Assembly: GCA_965220385.1 (NCBI GenBank)
Contig: OZ244825.1
Span: 6,281,664 to 6,345,663 of the forward strand
Origin: PCPOR2b sp965220385
GTDB lineage: Bacteria; Poribacteria; WGA-4E; PCPOR2b
Reading direction: 5' to 3'
Length of the DNA: 64,000 bases
Part shown: piece by piece, positions 1 to 8,599 of the stretch
Layout of the letters: every line of letters begins with the position of its first letter
Position numbering within the stretch: position 1 is the stretch's first letter
Program-made: the position numbers and the translations under genes
Notes under the pieces: model-generated
What the model was told of the DNA's origin: nothing
What the model saw: only the letters and a program-made list of their open reading frames with translations
Database searches by the model: none

Positions 1-9
1 GGACAACAA

Positions 10-1026
10 TTATTCTTCCGACCATCGTATGACCGCGCCGACCACATCCTTGGCATTGTCTTTATTGATAGCATCGTACAGGGCTGGCGAATCCTCCGCG
101 TCAACGCGATGTGTAATCGTGTGGTGCCACGGTAGGACGCCCGTCGCCATACTCTTGAGCACAGCGCGTCGGCAGGGCGCGAAGCCGTCGTCACACGGAT
201 AGAACATGGTCAACCGTTTGCCGTGGGGCGGCGCAAATTGGTAGGAGAGCGGGTCTGTACCGTAGTGTCCTTGAAGTATGAACTTGCCGTGCCGCCGACA
301 CAATTCAATCGCTGGATCGACACACGCGGGAATGCCGGTGGATTCAAAGACCACATCGGCACCGTCAGGCGCGATCTTTTGTAGCTCCTCCACCACGTTT
401 TGAGTGGAACCGTTGATTAGGTAATCCGCCCCAAGTTTTTGCGCCACCTCCAACCTGTTCTGTGCGAGATCAATGGCAACGACGACGCAGCCCCGATGGC
501 TACAAGCAGCCATGACCCCCAATCCGACCAATCCTGCGCCGTAGACTGCGACAACGTCCCCCATCCGCGGGTTCGCCATGTCAACGCCGTTCAAGCCGAC
601 CGCCGGCATCACAAACAGGCTCGCAGCGTCAGCGGGAACATCGTCGGGCAGCAGTTCCAAGCCGTGCGTTGTCCCCGGATTAATAAGGGCAGCAGAGCAG
701 TGGACACCGGACGCGGCTGAAACCTCCCGTCCATCGGATAGCTGCATCCCCTCCCGGTTATCGCGGTAATAGACTTTATCGCCGGCTTTGAACGCATCGA
801 CCTTGGCGCCGGCGTACTCAACGACACCGACCCCTTGATAGCCGGTGCATAGTGGATACTCGCCCCAAGTCGGTATTTTGTTGCGAATCAGGGCAAACTC
901 GGTCCCAATGCTAACCCCGCTGTACAGCGATCGTATCAGGAGGTGTTCCTGTCCGGGATCAGGCAGGGTGACATCAGCGTAACTAAAGTTCTGATTTTCG
1001 TCGCAGACAAGTGCTTTGGCTTGCAT
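10..1026 (-). CDS. Zinc-type alcohol dehydrogenase-like MDR oxidoreductase
   Basis: A 338-residue medium-chain dehydrogenase/reductase. The N-terminal GroES-like half contains GTEFALIR and CTGYQGVGVVEYAG; the Rossmann half carries VAVYGAGLVGLGVMAACSHRG, the dinucleotide-binding loop, near residues 160-180, followed by VAIDLAQNRLEVAQKLGAD. I see no four-cysteine structural zinc lobe and no usual catalytic Cys-Gly-x-Asp, so it resembles the BchC/threonine-dehydrogenase-like branch rather than a classical zinc alcohol dehydrogenase. The ATG follows GAGGTG about 9 bases upstream. It is the last gene of a minus-strand run. Substrate unknown. Confidence 0.9.
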   Translation of the reverse strand: MQAKALVCDENQNFSYADVTLPDPGQEHLLIRSLYSGVSIGTEFALIRNKIPTWGEYPLCTGYQGVGVVEYAGAKVDAFKAGDKVYYRDNREGMQLSDGREVSAASGVHCSAALINPGTTHGLELLPDDVPADAASLFVMPAVGLNGVDMANPRMGDVVAVYGAGLVGLGVMAACSHRGCVVVAIDLAQNRLEVAQKLGADYLINGSTQNVVEELQKIAPDGADVVFESTGIPACVDPAIELCRRHGKFILQGHYGTDPLSYQFAPPHGKRLTMFYPCDDGFAPCRRAVLKSMATGVLPWHHTITHRVDAEDSPALYDAINKDNAKDVVGAVIRWSEE

Positions 1027-1110
1027 TTTTCTACACCTCGTGTTCAGACATTTGGGTGTCGAGTTATGAATCTTGGTCGATTCGTGCTGTTGATATTTAA
1101 CAGATGGAAC

Positions 1111-4100
1111 TCAAAAACGCGGCAGCTTATGCGTCACACGCCGCGTATTGTATTCGAGCTGATAGCGAAGATGCTCTGGGGTCTCTGGATACTTTTCCGC
1201 GTTGGGATACGGGTAGGTGGACATGCCGTGAAATGGCAGCGGCCCAACCGTCTGCGAAGTTAGCGTATTGATGTCGCCATCCTTGTCCCATCCATCGCTG
1301 TAGAGGATAAAATCCCGCTTCCAACCCGTTTCCAACGGCGGCAATCCCTCCGCATTAAACTCGACTGTCATCTCGTCCCCCGCATTTAGGATGACATACA
1401 TATCGTCAATTTCTTTGAGTAAGGATGTTACTTCCCCGTACCGTGTGTAATGTCCTGCCAGATCGCGCCACTGTCCCGCCGTTTCAACCTCATTGTAATC
1501 GAATAGATGCGGTCCGTGTGGGGTTGGACGATACATCTTGGAAAAGCCGCGATAGTGGAGATCTGCGTGAGTCGGAGACAACCTCGTGACACGCATCGGC
1601 ACATCATCTCCGCCAATAGCGAAAAACGCCGCATCCCAGTAAATTTGCATATCGGTCGCGATCTTGACCTGCCGATCGTCCGAAAGGAATTTGCCCGTCA
1701 GATCGATGCAGATGGTTTTATTCTTTCCCGCCGGTATGCCGATGGGGTTGATGACCGTCTGCCACTTTCCGTCCTCATCGCGAACCTGTAGGTAAGGAAA
1801 AGCGGGGTTAATTGACGGATTCTGCGAAAGCGAAAGATTGATGCTGGTATCTGTTGGGAAGATCCAGCCGGTAAGGAACAGGGTAAGCCCTTGGTCATCA
1901 GGTACATCTCCTAAATCGAGCACGATGAAGTGGGGATCAACGACGCCTTGGAACACACCCGGCTCATGCTCGGCCGCGTAGCGATAATCGACCGCTTTGA
2001 GCGCATCGGAGATATCGTGTCCATGGTGATCGAGGGCGATGCGCGGGTAATGAACCTCTTTCGCCGTGTAGATCTTGAACTTTGGAAACGGTGGAGGTGT
2101 ATATCTCTCATCGGTGAAGATTTCTGTGCCGGCGGGGTGGTCTACGACCAGCAGCTTGACCAGATCAAAATAGGCGGTTTCCCACAACTCCTCCGTAACC
2201 TGAATCGAATAGCTGTCCCCTTTTGGCTTCATCAGTTCACCGGGAATCTTGACGTAATCCGCGGTTTCAGCAGCCGCGAGGAAACCCATCGGCGTGACCA
2301 TCCCCAACGGGCTGCGCCACAAGAGATCCGTTACAAACTGATAACCACTACCGTCATAGACGTAGAGGAATGGACATGACCCCTTCAACACCTGTTTTTC
2401 AAGGATGCGCTGATTCGATTTGGGTTGGATGACATTTTGCGGGACCCCGTTTGTCCAGACAACCCGTAGCACGTCCGCCTGCTTCTCTTTCCCCAAACCG
2501 AAATGTGTTAGCGGAGTTGTGACATATTTCATCTGATAAAGCTCGCCTGCCTTGAGCTCCACCTTTGCGCCGAAGCCGTCGATATTGTTCTTATTGTTTC
2601 CGGCGTCGACGCCTTCCAGTTTCACTGCCAACCAACTATTTTGGTCTCCGCCCTCGTTGCGCAGCACCATAACTCCGCCATTCGCGTCAATTAGGAAGAG
2701 GTCGAGGTCGCCGTCGTTGTCGTAATCGCCGACTGCCCCATCACCGCCGCTCTGAATTGTCTCTGGCAAGAGATGTGATGTATCGGTGAAACGTCCCGTC
2801 CCATCGTTCCGAAACAGGAAAGCGCCGCGACCATAGGCTTCTTGCGGTTCACCAAGAAACCATAAATCCAACCAACCGTCGTTGTCATAATCGAGGAAAT
2901 GGGCATCTGAACCACGTACCTCCTTGGCATTGTTTATTACGCCTTCATGCGAACGTGCGTCGTGGACAAAAGTGCCATCGCCGCGGTTTCTATAAAGCTG
3001 ATGGGACGTTTTGCCGTCGGTAGCCAGAAACAGGTCAGTATCACCATCGTTATCGTAATCGCCGACCGTGACCGCCGTGAAGGCGTGGTTTTGGGGCATT
3101 CCTATCTCATCGATCAACGCCTGCATCTTTCCTTGGCGCAGGTTTGTGAACAGTGTACAGCCCATCGGATCGTTTACGATAAACAGATCTATATCGCCGT
3201 CATCGTCGAAATCAGCGAGTGCTGCATCCTGTGCGCCGGGCTGTTCCACTGGAATAAAGGTCTGATCGCTAACGTCACTGAAAACACTGTCGGCATTGTT
3301 GCGATACATCTCCACCCGGTCGCCGGTTGTGAACAGATCCAGATCTCCGTCATGATCATAGTCAACGAATAGAACTACCTCTCCCCCTTGTTGCTCTGAA
3401 TCCTGATCCGGTTGGGTGCTGGCTAAGCCTGTCATCTCGGTGAAATTGCCTTCACCATCATTGCGAAGAAGGGCAAGCCCCCCGTCTCCGGACAGACAGA
3501 GATCCGGGGCGCCATCCTTATCAATATCCGCAAAGGCAGCGGCGGATCCGCGATCTCCGATTGTTGGGATGGGAACAAATGCCCCACTATCATTCTGAAA
3601 TAGATTGGGAACAGCGTCTAAAGCAGCGTGCGCGGTGTACAGGTCGAGATCGCCATCGTTATCGTAGTCTGTTAGCAAAATTGTGGAACGCTTGCCGTTC
3701 AGGCTTCCAAGTCCGACCTCCTGAGTCGCATCGACAAAGTTGATTCCGACTGCCGGTGTCCGCTTCGCTTCTACTCGCCCCCTGAATCCAGAGCTGAATT
3801 CCTCGATCGGATGCCCCAAGATGTTCGTCACCAGCTCGCCGATCCCCTGTTGATAGCGGGGACTCCGCTTCTGAACGTTCTCGAAAATCTGAATGTATCG
3901 GGCTGCCCCTTTAATGTCGTTTTGGTCTATCAAGAGCAGTCCCTGTGTCAGATACTTCAGAAACTCTTCATCGGCGTCCCATAGCAGCGCATTTAACTCC
4001 ATACAGATCCGTTCCGCTTCCTCAGTCTGCCCTCGTCGCAACAGTGTATTTGCCAATTTAAGCAGTACCACCACATTCGCCGGGGTTCGCTCACGCAACG

Positions 4101-4617
4101 CTTGTAGATGAAAAATTGACGCATCCATCGCCTCCGGGTCATTCCGCTGACTCAGATAGTGACGTGCCAACTTATATCGCACTTCAAGATCGTCTGGCGC
4201 AAGTTTCACCGCCTCTTGGATCGCTGCAACCGCTTCCGCTGTGCTGCTCTGCGACTGATAGATCTCCGCCAAAATAAAGTACAGTTGGCTGTCCATCGGT
4301 TCAACTTCAAGCCCACGTTTGACCCACGTTTCCGCTTCCTCGCGCTGCTTGAGACGTAAGTATGCGACGGCGAGATTGCCGTAACCGATTGACTCATCCG
4401 GCACAAGGTCTATCAACCCCTGAAACTGCTCAATCGCTTGATCTGGTTGAGATTCTTCGAGATATGCCAATCCAAGATTTTGGTGGCGGATTGCAGCCGA
4501 GATGATCTCGTCGGCAGACGGCTGGGAGTAGACAACTGAGGTGTAGATAAAAAGTAAAACGAGAAGCGTGAAACGGGATAAGGGGAGTTTCATACGTTTA
4601 GGAATATGGAAGCTCAT
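1111..4617 (-). CDS. Large secreted TPR / VCBS (FG-GAP) / ASPIC-UnbV protein
   Basis: A 1168-residue exported protein. A Sec-type signal lies in the first 35 residues (hydrophobic LLVLLFIYTSVVYS); an internal ATG at 4593 would give a cleaner signal peptide. Tetratricopeptide repeats fill about residues 40-245. Then come at least six calcium-binding VCBS/FG-GAP blades with DYDNDGDLDLY, DYDHDGDLDLF, DFDDDGDIDLF, DYDNDGDTDLF, DYDNDGWLDLW and DYDNDGDLDLF (about 310-650). An ASPIC/UnbV-type segment with THFGLGKEKQADVLRVVW follows, then about 440 residues I cannot assign. VCBS and ASPIC modules are known as extracellular beta-propeller parts; the ligand is unknown. It stands alone between unrelated enzymes. 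Confidence 0.88.
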   Translation of the reverse strand: MSFHIPKRMKLPLSRFTLLVLLFIYTSVVYSQPSADEIISAAIRHQNLGLAYLEESQPDQAIEQFQGLIDLVPDESIGYGNLAVAYLRLKQREEAETWVKRGLEVEPMDSQLYFILAEIYQSQSSTAEAVAAIQEAVKLAPDDLEVRYKLARHYLSQRNDPEAMDASIFHLQALRERTPANVVVLLKLANTLLRRGQTEEAERICMELNALLWDADEEFLKYLTQGLLLIDQNDIKGAARYIQIFENVQKRSPRYQQGIGELVTNILGHPIEEFSSGFRGRVEAKRTPAVGINFVDATQEVGLGSLNGKRSTILLTDYDNDGDLDLYTAHAALDAVPNLFQNDSGAFVPIPTIGDRGSAAAFADIDKDGAPDLCLSGDGGLALLRNDGEGNFTEMTGLASTQPDQDSEQQGGEVVLFVDYDHDGDLDLFTTGDRVEMYRNNADSVFSDVSDQTFIPVEQPGAQDAALADFDDDGDIDLFIVNDPMGCTLFTNLRQGKMQALIDEIGMPQNHAFTAVTVGDYDNDGDTDLFLATDGKTSHQLYRNRGDGTFVHDARSHEGVINNAKEVRGSDAHFLDYDNDGWLDLWFLGEPQEAYGRGAFLFRNDGTGRFTDTSHLLPETIQSGGDGAVGDYDNDGDLDLFLIDANGGVMVLRNEGGDQNSWLAVKLEGVDAGNNKNNIDGFGAKVELKAGELYQMKYVTTPLTHFGLGKEKQADVLRVVWTNGVPQNVIQPKSNQRILEKQVLKGSCPFLYVYDGSGYQFVTDLLWRSPLGMVTPMGFLAAAETADYVKIPGELMKPKGDSYSIQVTEELWETAYFDLVKLLVVDHPAGTEIFTDERYTPPPFPKFKIYTAKEVHYPRIALDHHGHDISDALKAVDYRYAAEHEPGVFQGVVDPHFIVLDLGDVPDDQGLTLFLTGWIFPTDTSINLSLSQNPSINPAFPYLQVRDEDGKWQTVINPIGIPAGKNKTICIDLTGKFLSDDRQVKIATDMQIYWDAAFFAIGGDDVPMRVTRLSPTHADLHYRGFSKMYRPTPHGPHLFDYNEVETAGQWRDLAGHYTRYGEVTSLLKEIDDMYVILNAGDEMTVEFNAEGLPPLETGWKRDFILYSDGWDKDGDINTLTSQTVGPLPFHGMSTYPYPNAEKYPETPEHLRYQLEYNTRRVTHKLPRF

Positions 4618-4692
4618 ATCTCTATGGTCTGAAGGGGATGCTGGTTTGTGTTGATAAGGCTATAAACATGAGCTGCTTTGAGACACTACATT

Positions 4693-5730
4693 CTATCTGC
4701 CTTCCAATTCAGCGCGGACAATGCGTGTTCCAGCGACGAGGTTTTGCAGCTTCAAACAGGATAACCAACGTGGAAGTTGAAAGAACCCACAATCAGGCGA
4801 AATGCTCAATCGTTCGGGAGGACAGTGTTGCAAGACTTGACGGATGCGATCGGCGATCTCTTCAGGCGGTTCATTCCAAAAACTCTTGATGTCCACGACG
4901 CCTGCCATAAAGTCAAACTGTCCCTCGAATCGACTGTAGATGTCGTGTTCAACCATCTCACGGTTGGCGAATTCCATCGACAGGCAATCGACGTTCATCT
5001 CCAGCAGGGCTGGGAACATCCAGTCATAGCGGCGTTTACCGCGGGGACGTGACCCCAAATTGCCGAAGCAGATGTGCAGGTTCTTTCGGACCGAGACCCC
5101 ATCCAGCGCGCGGTTGAGGAGCGCTACCCAATCTTCAAGTTTGCCGGGGATGATGCCAAAACTGGGTTCGTCAAGTTGGACTTCGGTACACCCTTCCGCC
5201 TCAAGCGCCTTTAATTCTCGGTTAATGACTTCGGCAAATTCCCACCCAAGTTCGACACGATCTTTATACGGATCGCCTTCTCGGACTTGGATGTGCATAG
5301 TCAGTGTCAGGGGACCGGGGCAACACGCCTTGATTCGTTGCCCATCGCCAGCGTTTGCCTTCAGGAACTGAAATTCCTCTACAATACCCAAACCTGTTGG
5401 GATACTCACTCGATCGGTAAGGTTATAGCGGGGTACGCTATCGTACGCATACAATCCGGCTTGGCGGAGGACGGGTCGTTCAATCAATCCCTCCATCCGT
5501 CCGTAGAAATTCTGCACAAAATACCAACGACGCATTTCGCCGTCCGTGATAGTGTCGATACCCGCTTCCTTCTGATCCCAGATTGCCAGCCGGACGGCGT
5601 CGTCATAAACCTCTCGTTCGTCGGTGGGTCCATATTTGCCCTCTTTTAGTGCGTCCATCGCCGTCCAGAACCAACCCGGCATTGCGTGAGAGCCGATCAC
5701 GGTAGTGGGAAGTAATTTTTCATATGACAT
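4693..5730 (-). CDS. MetE C-terminal-domain-like cobalamin-independent methyltransferase
   Basis: A 345-residue protein of the UROD/MetE superfamily, corresponding only to the catalytic C-terminal barrel of methionine synthase (full MetE is roughly 750 residues). The zinc site is visible: His219 and Cys221 in NLHICFGN, Glu253 in SMEFANRE and Cys314 in SPDCGFFQLP. The DGEMRR motif near 63-68 and VQLDEPSFGII near 184-194 match the family. Such short forms are often methyltransferases using non-folate donors, so I would not call it metE. The ATG is preceded by AGAGGAAAA. Confidence 0.85.
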   Translation of the reverse strand: MSYEKLLPTTVIGSHAMPGWFWTAMDALKEGKYGPTDEREVYDDAVRLAIWDQKEAGIDTITDGEMRRWYFVQNFYGRMEGLIERPVLRQAGLYAYDSVPRYNLTDRVSIPTGLGIVEEFQFLKANAGDGQRIKACCPGPLTLTMHIQVREGDPYKDRVELGWEFAEVINRELKALEAEGCTEVQLDEPSFGIIPGKLEDWVALLNRALDGVSVRKNLHICFGNLGSRPRGKRRYDWMFPALLEMNVDCLSMEFANREMVEHDIYSRFEGQFDFMAGVVDIKSFWNEPPEEIADRIRQVLQHCPPERLSISPDCGFFQLPRWLSCLKLQNLVAGTRIVRAELEGR

Positions 5731-5799
5731 GAGTTTTCCTCTATATAAACGGATAAAATTTGAAGTGTCTAAAATGCCTGTCGAGTCTCAGAATTGTTG

Positions 5800-5840
5800 A
5801 TTCTAACTTTAGCACATTTTACCGACTTTCGCAACACTTT
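5800..5840 (-). promoter_or_regulatory. Possible sigma70 promoter for the MetE-like gene
   Basis: On the minus strand TTGCGA, a 17-base spacer and TAAAGT (4/6 and 4/6 to consensus) lie about 80-110 bases before the MetE-like start, in the divergent gap 5731-5984. A short inverted repeat AGAATcaacaATTCT follows it. Weak match; inference only. Confidence 0.3.
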
Positions 5841-5875
5841 AGCGTGGTCTATCCCGATTGTGGATGAATTAGCGC

Positions 5876-5904
5876 TTGACAATACCGATGAATTAAGATA
5901 AATT
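5876..5904 (+). promoter_or_regulatory. Sigma70-type promoter for the FAH-family gene
   Basis: A perfect -35 TTGACA (5876-5881), a 17-base spacer and a -10 TAAATT (5899-5904) lie about 80 bases before the ATG at 5985. GGAGG at 5975-5979 is the ribosome binding site. Confidence 0.6.
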
Positions 5905-5984
5905 GTTCGCTACTTTATGAGGAAACTCATCCTTAACAATTCAAAAACTCGCTACCATTCGCGGGAAAACAGTCGGAGGATCTT

Positions 5985-6737
5985 ATGAAATTTGTTCGAT
6001 ACCAATCTAATGGAAATGTAAGTTACGGGACGCTCTCGGGCGACATCATTAACGAGATAGATGGAGATCCGATTTCAGGATATAGTGAAACGGGAAATAC
6101 CGCCGCATTGGGAGATGTCCAACTGCTTGCACCAGTCACGCCGGGAAAAGTACTGGCAGTTGGGCTGAACTATAGAAGCCATCTCGGCGGTGCGCCGGAA
6201 CCGACCAATCCGGAGATCTTTATCAAGACACCCACCTGCCTAAATGATCCGGAGGGAAACATTGTGCTGCCGGATGGGGATGATGAGATTCATGCGGAAG
6301 GTGAATTGGTTGTCGTCATTAAGAACCGCACCAAAGGTGCAACTCCCGAAGAAGCCGCTGCAAATATTTTCGGCGTTACTTGTGGTAACGATGTTAGCGC
6401 ACGAACGTGGCAAAGCAACGATATGCAGTGGTGGCGTGCAAAAGCCTCCGATACATTCGGTCCTGTCGGTCCCGTTGTGGTGACCGGTCTCGATTACAAC
6501 GCGCTCCAATTGGAGACACGCATCAACGGCGAGGTTGTTCAGTCCCAGACCACTGCCGATCTGATTTTCCCTGTGGAGGCAGTTGTCAGCTTCGTCTCGC
6601 AGGCGATGACGCTTGAGCCGGGAGATGTTATCTTCACCGGAACCCCCGGAACGACAACGGCATTAAAGGCTGGGGATGTGGTCGAGGTGGAGCTTGAGGG
6701 TATCGGCGTCCTGAGTAACACTGCCGTTGATGGGTAA
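5985..6737 (+). CDS. Fumarylacetoacetate hydrolase (FAH) family protein
   Basis: A 250-residue FAH-fold hydrolase or decarboxylase. Family motifs: VLAVGLNYRSHL near 64-75, the acidic HAEGELVVVI near 104-113 that supplies metal ligands, GVTCGNDVSARTWQ near 129-142, KASDTFGPVGP near 152-162, and the C-terminal LEPGDVIFTGTPGTT. The family cleaves C-C bonds of beta-diketo acids or decarboxylates oxaloacetate-like acids with a divalent metal; the substrate cannot be read from sequence. The start is fixed by GGAGG 6 bases upstream. Neighbours (zinc-ribbon protein, enolase-superfamily enzyme) suggest sugar-acid or aromatic-acid catabolism. Confidence 0.9.
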   Translation: MKFVRYQSNGNVSYGTLSGDIINEIDGDPISGYSETGNTAALGDVQLLAPVTPGKVLAVGLNYRSHLGGAPEPTNPEIFIKTPTCLNDPEGNIVLPDGDDEIHAEGELVVVIKNRTKGATPEEAAANIFGVTCGNDVSARTWQSNDMQWWRAKASDTFGPVGPVVVTGLDYNALQLETRINGEVVQSQTTADLIFPVEAVVSFVSQAMTLEPGDVIFTGTPGTTTALKAGDVVEVELEGIGVLSNTAVDG

Positions 6738-6862
6738 TAGAATATACCGCATAAATCTAAAAGCGCAAGGGGCAGTGGAAGTAGAGAGACGAGTCAAGCA
6801 GCATGTTCCCGTAGTTCGGAGGAGTCTGTCAGTCCGACGTCGGGGGTTGAGGGGGGCCAATT

Positions 6863-7399
6863 ATGAATGATCTGAACCCTACAAATGCCTGTTTTACCTT
6901 TCGGGACGATTTTGTTCCAGTGAAGATACTGGCTGGCAACCATCTTTTTGAACGGCTCGCGCCGCAGCGGACGAGTATCGTCTTTGGGGTAACGGAACTG
7001 CCGTGGGCTGTTGCTGCTTATCGGATTGAGGGCCTCATCGTGCAGCTGGAACCCAATCTTGATGAACTGGACGCAATCGCTATTGAAAAGTCAGGGAAAG
7101 CACGACTTGTCCGTGATAATACAGTTATCTACGAATTAGATTGCATCATTCCGCCGGAGATTACTGGGCTGCACTCCAATTTCTTCTACCGTTGCCCCGA
7201 ATGCAACGGGCATGTCTATGAATGTACACATCTCCAAATCGATAAACGGGAGGAGTCTGAACCGTCGCCTGTACAGTCCATCTCCCCGGAGGTCACAGCC
7301 TGCCCCGTCTGTGATGGCAAGATCCAGCGCCTCGGACAGGGGATAAGCTTTTGCCTTGACTGTGACTGGGAGCACGGCTTGGAACCGATTACCCGGTAA
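6863..7399 (+). CDS. Uncharacterised zinc-ribbon protein
   Basis: A 178-residue protein I do not recognise. The N-terminal 100 residues are probably mixed alpha/beta with no known motif. The C-terminal part carries two cysteine clusters: Cys111, Cys114 and Cys121 (RCPECNGHVYECTH), then Cys147, Cys150, Cys164 and Cys167 (CPVC...CLDC), the second a complete zinc ribbon. A strong GAGGGGGG ribosome binding site lies just before the ATG. Its stop is close to the enolase-superfamily gene, so the two may be co-transcribed. Nucleic-acid binding or a structural zinc role are both possible. Confidence 0.65.
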   Translation: MNDLNPTNACFTFRDDFVPVKILAGNHLFERLAPQRTSIVFGVTELPWAVAAYRIEGLIVQLEPNLDELDAIAIEKSGKARLVRDNTVIYELDCIIPPEITGLHSNFFYRCPECNGHVYECTHLQIDKREESEPSPVQSISPEVTACPVCDGKIQRLGQGISFCLDCDWEHGLEPITR

Positions 7400-7442
7400 A
7401 ATGACTGACAATCAGTCTGTGAAGCGGAGGACATCAACGGTT

Positions 7443-8534
7443 ATGAAGATCGTTCGTATCAAACTCTATATCGTCAACGTACCTGAACGAAAATGGTGGT
7501 GGTCTGACGACTTTTATGGTCAGCCGACGCACCAACGATCAGAGCACGGCATCGCGGAGGTCGAAACCAGCGAGGGGTTGACTGGGCTCACCCAAATAGG
7601 GCGGGCTACGCCGATGGCAACCATGGAAGCAGCGCTGAATGAATGGTTGGGCCAGGATGTACTGAAGGTTAATCTCGCTGAATCAACAACGGCGATGGTG
7701 GGGGCTTTTGAACAGGCGATACTTGACCTGCGGGGTCAGGCGCTCGGCGTTCCGATCTGGAATTTGCTTGGCGGTAGACTCCGGGATCGGATCTATGTCA
7801 CCCAATGTACCGGCTATAAGACGCCGCAGCACACAGCAGAGGATGCGGAGTGGGGCTGGGAACACGGTTTTCGCGCCTACAAGATGAAGTGCATCACCAG
7901 CAGAGAGACGACGCCAGAGGAACGTATCCGTTATGTTGCCGATCGGGTCGAAGCCATCCACAAAGTCCTGCCGGATATGGCGGTTCGGCCTGATATTCGT
8001 TGGCGACTTGAGGAGGTCTGGGTAGCGCAAGAACTTGCCCGCCGCCTACAGGGGCATCGGATGGATAGCCTTGAGAGTCCGATAACTAAACGCGCAGCAG
8101 GCGGCACCTTTTCTGAGTGGCGTCGCCTACGGCAGACCATCCACCTGCCTGTGGGAGACCACGTCTATAACACTGAAGATATGATTCAGCGATTTCAGGC
8201 GGAGGCGCTTGATTATGCGATTGTTGGGGGATCGACCGCTTTTGAAGCGATTAGTCAGTCACGCCTCGCCCATGAATTGGGTATGGGCGGTTGGTCGCAA
8301 ACGGTGGCGTACGGACCGGGAGCGGCGATGGGGTTGCATGTGGCTGCCTGTATGCCCCACCTGACGCAGCCCTATGACATGGTTGGACCCATGGCTTGGG
8401 AGAACACCTTGGTCAATGAGGATTTTCCCTTTGAAGATGGATGTTTTCTGGTGCCAGATCGACCTGGATTGGGATATACCCTAAATCACGATGCGGTTAA
8501 AGAATATCTGGTAACGGACTGCGCTTTTGAATGA
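7443..8534 (+). CDS. Mandelate racemase/muconate lactonizing enzyme family protein
   Basis: A 363-residue enolase-superfamily enzyme when started at the ATG at 7443, which begins MKIVRIKLYIV as family members usually do and has GGAGG 12 bases upstream; an ATG at 7401 is possible but lacks a binding site. A lid domain precedes a TIM barrel with the K-x-K pair in AYKMKC, then RPDIRW, SLESPI and VGDHVYN, which supply acidic or metal-binding residues, and AIVGGSTAFEA near the end. The family abstracts a proton alpha to a carboxylate. Acid-sugar dehydratase or epimerase is likely; substrate unknown. Confidence 0.88.
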   Translation: MKIVRIKLYIVNVPERKWWWSDDFYGQPTHQRSEHGIAEVETSEGLTGLTQIGRATPMATMEAALNEWLGQDVLKVNLAESTTAMVGAFEQAILDLRGQALGVPIWNLLGGRLRDRIYVTQCTGYKTPQHTAEDAEWGWEHGFRAYKMKCITSRETTPEERIRYVADRVEAIHKVLPDMAVRPDIRWRLEEVWVAQELARRLQGHRMDSLESPITKRAAGGTFSEWRRLRQTIHLPVGDHVYNTEDMIQRFQAEALDYAIVGGSTAFEAISQSRLAHELGMGGWSQTVAYGPGAAMGLHVAACMPHLTQPYDMVGPMAWENTLVNEDFPFEDGCFLVPDRPGLGYTLNHDAVKEYLVTDCAFE

Positions 8535-8599
8535 GCTGTTTGACCCATTTGCGCCCGAAGACACGATTACTCTAAGTGGAAGACGACGAAAGCATATCA

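Noticed and set aside
943..1263. 106-codon plus-strand ORF overlapping the first two genes
   Set aside because: Antisense overlap with two well-supported genes and no motif.
4693..5730. Call of full-length methionine synthase MetE
   Set aside because: Only the C-terminal catalytic barrel is present; the N-terminal domain is missing.
6738..6862. Possible structured RNA between the FAH and zinc-ribbon genes
   Set aside because: Only weak GC-rich pairing; nothing resembling a known riboswitch or terminator.
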